This document shows positions 5,163 to 7,475 of a DNA stretch of 7,475 bases, piece by piece (within the stretch, counting starts at the first letter, position 1; every line of letters starts with the position of its first letter). Location: the NCBI GenBank assembly GCA_040756085.1, contig JBFMAE010000044.1, positions 1 through 7,475 of the forward strand. The letters are read 5' to 3'. The stretch is from JBFMAE01 sp040756085 (GTDB taxonomy: Bacteria; Desulfobacterota; BSN033; UBA1163). The notes below the pieces were generated by a model. The model saw only the letters and a list, made by a program, of their open reading frames with translations. It did not search any database and was not told the origin of the DNA. The position numbers were made by a program, and so were the translations under genes.

Positions 5163-5178
5163 CCATTTTTAAAAATGG
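5163..5178. repeat. 16-bp perfect palindrome in the radical SAM leader
   Basis: CCATTTTTAAAAATGG is fully self-complementary. It lies downstream of the predicted transcript start and 12 bp before the GAGGAG ribosome site. It could be a DNA operator or a small RNA hairpin (six pairs around TTAA). Confidence 0.5.
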
Positions 5179-5205
5179 GGTGATTGTCTTGAGGAGAAAC
5201 TGCAT

Positions 5206-6894
5206 TTGAAAATTCGTTTGATCGATCCTGCTTATGATCATCCTTATATCAGCCATTCAGAAAAAGTGATCAAGAACATCTGGTTTGCCCGCCTCACCCT
5301 GACCACGCTGGCTGCGCTCACACCCCCGGAGATTGAAGTGAAGATTACTGATGAGAACGTGGAACCGATCGATTTTGAAGAGGATGTGGATCTGGTCGGG
5401 GTGACCGGAATGGTGATGCACGCTTCGAGGGCTTATCAAATCGCTCAGAGGTTCCGGCAGAAAGGCATCCCGGTGGTTATGGGAGGACCTCATGCCTCGA
5501 GCCTTCCTTTCGAAGCCAAGGAACATGTGGATGCCGTGGTGATCGGTGAGGCAGAGAATGTCTGGAAAGGGTTAATCGAAGACCTCGGGAAAGGATGTCT
5601 GAAACCTTTCTATAGGGCAGATGCCTACTGCTCCATGGAGGGGCTTCCTCCACCCAGGCTCGACCTTCTTCGCAAAGAGGCCTACATGACGGTGAACTGT
5701 GTGCAGACAACCCGGGGCTGCCCTCACCAGTGTGATTTTTGTTATGTCACCCATTTCTTTGGAAAGACTTATCGCTGCAGACCTGTGGAGGAAGTGATTC
5801 AGGAAGTGAGGCGTTTAGAGAGCGATTTCATCGTCTTCATCGATGACAATATTGCAGGAAACCGCCATTACGCCAGAGAACTTTTCATGCGATTAAAACC
5901 CCTCAAAAAGAAATGGGCCAGCCAGGCCAGCATGACCCTGACCCGGGACCCCGAACTTTTAAAACTCGCTGCAGAGAGCGGATGCGTCTCGTTGTTCTTA
6001 GGGGTGGAATCTCTCTCTTCGGAAAACCTGAAGGAGGTGAATAAGAGCTTCAATCGAGCCCACCAGTTCGAGGAGGCGATGAAGGCCCTTCGCGATCACG
6101 ACATCATGATCGTGGCAGGCTTCATTTTTGGTCTGGATCATGACGATGAGGGGGTTTTTGAAAGGACGCTTCGATTCTGTGAACGGAATCGGATTGAACT
6201 CCCCAGTTTCTTCATCCTCACCCCCTTACCGGGGACCACTTTGTTTCAAAGGATGGAATCCGAGGGAAGACTACTGCACAGGGATTGGACCAAATATAAT
6301 GGAGCGACGGTCGTTCACAGACCTAAATTGATGACGGAAGAGACGCTTCAGAGAGGATTTCACTGGGCCTGTAAAGAGGGCTATTCATGGGGGTCTATCT
6401 TTAAGAGAGTTTTTCATCCGCAGCAACGATTCTTTACTCGGCTTCTCTCCAATCTGGCCTATCGAAGCATTGCACAGAGGACGCCAGAAAGCCAGATCCC
6501 AAGCCTTTCCAGAATATTGCAGAGAATGAATGATACCATCCCTCTCAAAAATTCCTGCGACTTGATTCAGAGGGTAGGGGAGAAGATTGCAGAGAAGAAA
6601 CTTCAGATTGGCCAGAAAGCCACTGACACCCTCAAACTCTATTCTGTTTATAATGAATGGCTTAAAACCCTATCTGTCAGACTCGAAGGATCGATGGATC
6701 GGAAGGGGGCGAAGGAATTGGTCAAGAGGCTCAAAGGGGCTTTCGATGCTGAGATCCGGAAGGTTATCCTTGACTTTAAAGATGTGGGAGCTTTTTCTTC
6801 TGAGGCAATCACCCTGCTCTCGAGAAAAGGCCTTCTCCAGACGGAGGAAGGAAAACTCTGGATGGCGGTGAACACTCCGGTTATCAATCGTTAG
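5206..6894 (+). CDS. B12-binding-domain radical SAM protein with STAS-like C-terminus, 562 aa
   Basis: Residues about 1-135 look like the cobalamin-binding Rossmann-type domain found before many radical SAM enzymes (DLVGVTGMVMHASRA, VVMGGPHAS, DAVVIGEAE). The usual DxHxxG cobalamin-ligand motif is not visible, as in several relatives of the BchE/HpnJ class. The radical SAM domain follows with C172-x3-C176-x2-C179, the ligands for the 4Fe-4S cluster that cleaves S-adenosylmethionine, then FIDDN (211-215), the GVES strand (266-269) and GFIFGLDHD (305-313). Residues about 487-558 resemble a STAS domain (VRLEG..., then VILDFKDVGAFSSEAITLL at 520-538), ending early after NTPVINR. The start is TTG at 5206, with GAGGAG nine nt upstream. 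It has its own promoter. The substrate is unknown; such enzymes methylate or rearrange lipids, tetrapyrroles and natural products. A cytoplasmic location is likely. Confidence 0.92.
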   Translation: MKIRLIDPAYDHPYISHSEKVIKNIWFARLTLTTLAALTPPEIEVKITDENVEPIDFEEDVDLVGVTGMVMHASRAYQIAQRFRQKGIPVVMGGPHASSLPFEAKEHVDAVVIGEAENVWKGLIEDLGKGCLKPFYRADAYCSMEGLPPPRLDLLRKEAYMTVNCVQTTRGCPHQCDFCYVTHFFGKTYRCRPVEEVIQEVRRLESDFIVFIDDNIAGNRHYARELFMRLKPLKKKWASQASMTLTRDPELLKLAAESGCVSLFLGVESLSSENLKEVNKSFNRAHQFEEAMKALRDHDIMIVAGFIFGLDHDDEGVFERTLRFCERNRIELPSFFILTPLPGTTLFQRMESEGRLLHRDWTKYNGATVVHRPKLMTEETLQRGFHWACKEGYSWGSIFKRVFHPQQRFFTRLLSNLAYRSIAQRTPESQIPSLSRILQRMNDTIPLKNSCDLIQRVGEKIAEKKLQIGQKATDTLKLYSVYNEWLKTLSVRLEGSMDRKGAKELVKRLKGAFDAEIRKVILDFKDVGAFSSEAITLLSRKGLLQTEEGKLWMAVNTPVINR

Positions 6895-6905
6895 GTTTCG
6901 GAATG

Positions 6906-6944
6906 CACTGCCCACTGCCTGCTAGCCTGGGGGCAGGGCAGGCA
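6906..6944. repeat. GC-rich repeat and hairpin between convergent genes
   Basis: CACTGCC is repeated in tandem at 6906-6912 and 6913-6919. TGCCTGC (6916-6922) is the complement of GCAGGCA (6938-6944), around a 15-nt G-rich loop. The hairpin lies between the converging radical SAM and rpsU genes but has no adjacent T-run, so its role as a terminator is doubtful. Confidence 0.4.
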
Positions 6945-6952
6945 AGACTTTC

Positions 6953-7144
6953 CTATCTTGAAAATCTGCGTAGCGCCTTCTGTCTTCTCCTCCTCGCCTC
7001 TCGCTGTTTTCTTTTCTTCTTCACGGAAGGTTTCTCATAGGACCTTCTGTTCTTCAATTCCTTCATGATGCCATCCCTGATGAGCTGGCGCTTCAAAGAT
7101 TTGATCGCATTCTCAATCTGATTGTTATGGACTTTAACCTCCAA
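6953..7144 (-). CDS. rpsU: 30S ribosomal protein bS21, 63 aa
   Basis: The protein matches bS21: EVKVHNNQIENAIKSLKRQL (from the second residue), then RDGIMKELKNRRSYEKPSVKK and a very basic arginine-rich tail. bS21 binds the small subunit near the anti-Shine-Dalgarno end of 16S rRNA and aids initiation. The frame can be extended to an ATG at 7171 (72 aa). I prefer TTG at 7144, because AAAAGAGGAG lies six nt upstream of it and the protein then begins at the family's usual point. The ATG has no ribosome site and stands directly behind a terminator T-run. The gene has its own promoter at 7248-7276 and a terminator-like hairpin in its leader. It converges with the radical SAM gene. Confidence 0.92.
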   Translation of the reverse strand: MEVKVHNNQIENAIKSLKRQLIRDGIMKELKNRRSYEKPSVKKKRKQREARRRRQKALRRFSR

Positions 7145-7176
7145 GGATATCTCCTCTTTTCGTTTTTCCATCTATT

Positions 7177-7214
7177 AAAAAACCCCAAGACTTTCTAAAG
7201 AGTCTCTGGGGTTT
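7177..7214 (-). terminator. terminator-like hairpin in the rpsU leader (candidate attenuator)
   Basis: On the minus strand AAACCCCA pairs with TGGGGTTT, continuing past a one-base bulge into AGACT/AGTCT. The stem ends in six T. It lies after the predicted rpsU promoter and 33 nt before the TTG start, so it would end transcripts before the gene. GGTTT (7224-7220) just upstream can pair with AAACC (7214-7210) in an alternative hairpin that would block the terminator stem. Confidence 0.7.
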
Positions 7215-7247
7215 CCCAAAAACCTTTTATAAAGTTCGGGTATCTTA

Positions 7248-7276
7248 TTTATCAACTAAATTTTATCATCTGTCAA
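7248..7276 (-). promoter_or_regulatory. sigma70-type promoter of rpsU
   Basis: On the minus strand TTGACA (7276-7271) is followed after 17 bp by GATAAA (7253-7248, four of six consensus bases). The predicted start near 7241 gives a leader of about 97 nt containing the attenuator-like hairpin. Confidence 0.65.
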
Positions 7277-7312
7277 GTTAAATTAGGGTCTACGACAAAT
7301 TTATGGGTGGAT

Positions 7313-7341
7313 TTGACAAATATTTTTATTTGGGCTATATT
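7313..7341 (+). promoter_or_regulatory. sigma70-type promoter of the 3'-edge gene
   Basis: TTGACA (7313-7318), a 17-bp spacer and TATATT (7336-7341) make a near-consensus promoter about 40 bp before the ATG at 7380. GACAAAT occurs at 7294-7300 and again at 7315-7321, spaced 21 bp (two helical turns), around the -35 box. Confidence 0.8.
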
Positions 7342-7370
7342 CTGAATATCAATAAGCAATCAGAATATAG
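7335..7370. promoter_or_regulatory. perfect 11-bp inverted repeat over the -10 box and ribosome site
   Basis: CTATATTCTGA (7335-7345) and TCAGAATATAG (7360-7370) are exact complements with a 14-bp spacer. The left arm covers the -10 box and the right arm ends in the AG of the AGGAGG ribosome site. The left arm lies upstream of the predicted transcript start, so this would act as a DNA operator rather than an RNA hairpin. Confidence 0.6.
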
Positions 7371-7379
7371 GAGGTGCCC

Positions 7380-7475
7380 ATGCAAGAGACCCTTGAAAGC
7401 CTGGAAAAGAAGAGAAAGGAACTATATCAGAAGTTGGAAGCGTTAGGAGATTTTAGACGGGGGACCATCTCGGTC
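7380..7475 (+). CDS. 5' end of a gene, N-terminal 32 residues only
   Basis: The ATG at 7380 is preceded by a perfect AGGAGG (7369-7374) and a strong promoter. The visible residues begin MQETLESLEKKRKELYQKL and end EALGDFRRGTISV, a charged helix followed by a G-D-F-R-R-G-T/S-I/L-S segment. That pattern resembles the start of small proteins annotated as DUF6788, some of which I recall next to transposases. The fragment is too short to be sure. The gene runs off the window and is divergent from rpsU. Confidence 0.75.
   Translation, partial: MQETLESLEKKRKELYQKLEALGDFRRGTISV

Noticed and set aside
5126..5205. A cobalamin or SAM riboswitch before the B12-type radical SAM gene
   Set aside because: The leader is only about 80 nt. 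Apart from the short palindrome, it shows none of the conserved boxes or multi-stem layout of those riboswitches.
7145..7171. ATG at 7171 as the rpsU start
   Set aside because: It directly follows a terminator T-run and lacks a ribosome site. TTG at 7144 has AAAAGAGGAG upstream and matches the usual bS21 N-terminus.

Overview
The window looks like an ordinary bacterial chromosome segment carrying a compact accessory operon. The style suggests a Deltaproteobacterium (Desulfobacterota), perhaps related to the Syntrophobacterales or Desulfobacca. This is inferred from the rpsU protein type, the B12-type radical SAM protein, TTG and GTG starts with strong Shine-Dalgarno sites, and several good sigma70-type promoters. 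It was not tested by any search.

Layout. At 1-492 (+) is the 3' part of a metallo-beta-lactamase-fold hydrolase. It converges, with a 6-bp overlap, on an unrecognised charged helical protein at 487-1029 (-). The gap at 1030-1274 holds degenerate C/G-rich hairpins resembling IS200/IS605 ends, and a terminator. A cold-shock protein gene at 1275-1478 (-) follows. Its leader is about 140 nt and contains a terminator-like hairpin, a long-range helix and a good promoter. A divergent promoter at 1811-1839 then starts a five-gene run on the + strand: a ribbon-helix-helix protein (1869-2060), a HEAT-repeat protein (2090-2842), a ParA/MinD-type ATPase with an N-terminal MerR-like domain (2858-3868), a short coiled-coil protein (3858-4190) and a long coiled-coil protein (4261-5076). 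Next come a separate promoter and a 562-residue B12-domain radical SAM protein with a STAS-like C-terminus (5206-6894). rpsU (6953-7144, -) lies behind an attenuator-like terminator. The 5' end of an unfinished gene (7380-7475, +) has a perfect 11-bp inverted repeat over its promoter and ribosome binding site.

The most interesting part is 1811-5076. A ParA-type ATPase sits with a HEAT-repeat protein and two coiled-coil proteins, the same kinds of part as the PomX/PomY/PomZ cell-division positioning system of Myxococcus. The two coiled-coil proteins share a short N-terminal motif (F-x-x-N-V-A-x-K-x-P) and the start of their coil, so they look like paralogous partners of one ATPase. The ribbon-helix-helix protein may autoregulate the operon or act as a DNA-site (ParB-like) component. 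The cargo is unknown, and the positioning role is inference from domain composition.

Two housekeeping genes, csp and rpsU, each have a terminator-like hairpin between promoter and ribosome binding site, which suggests control by premature termination.
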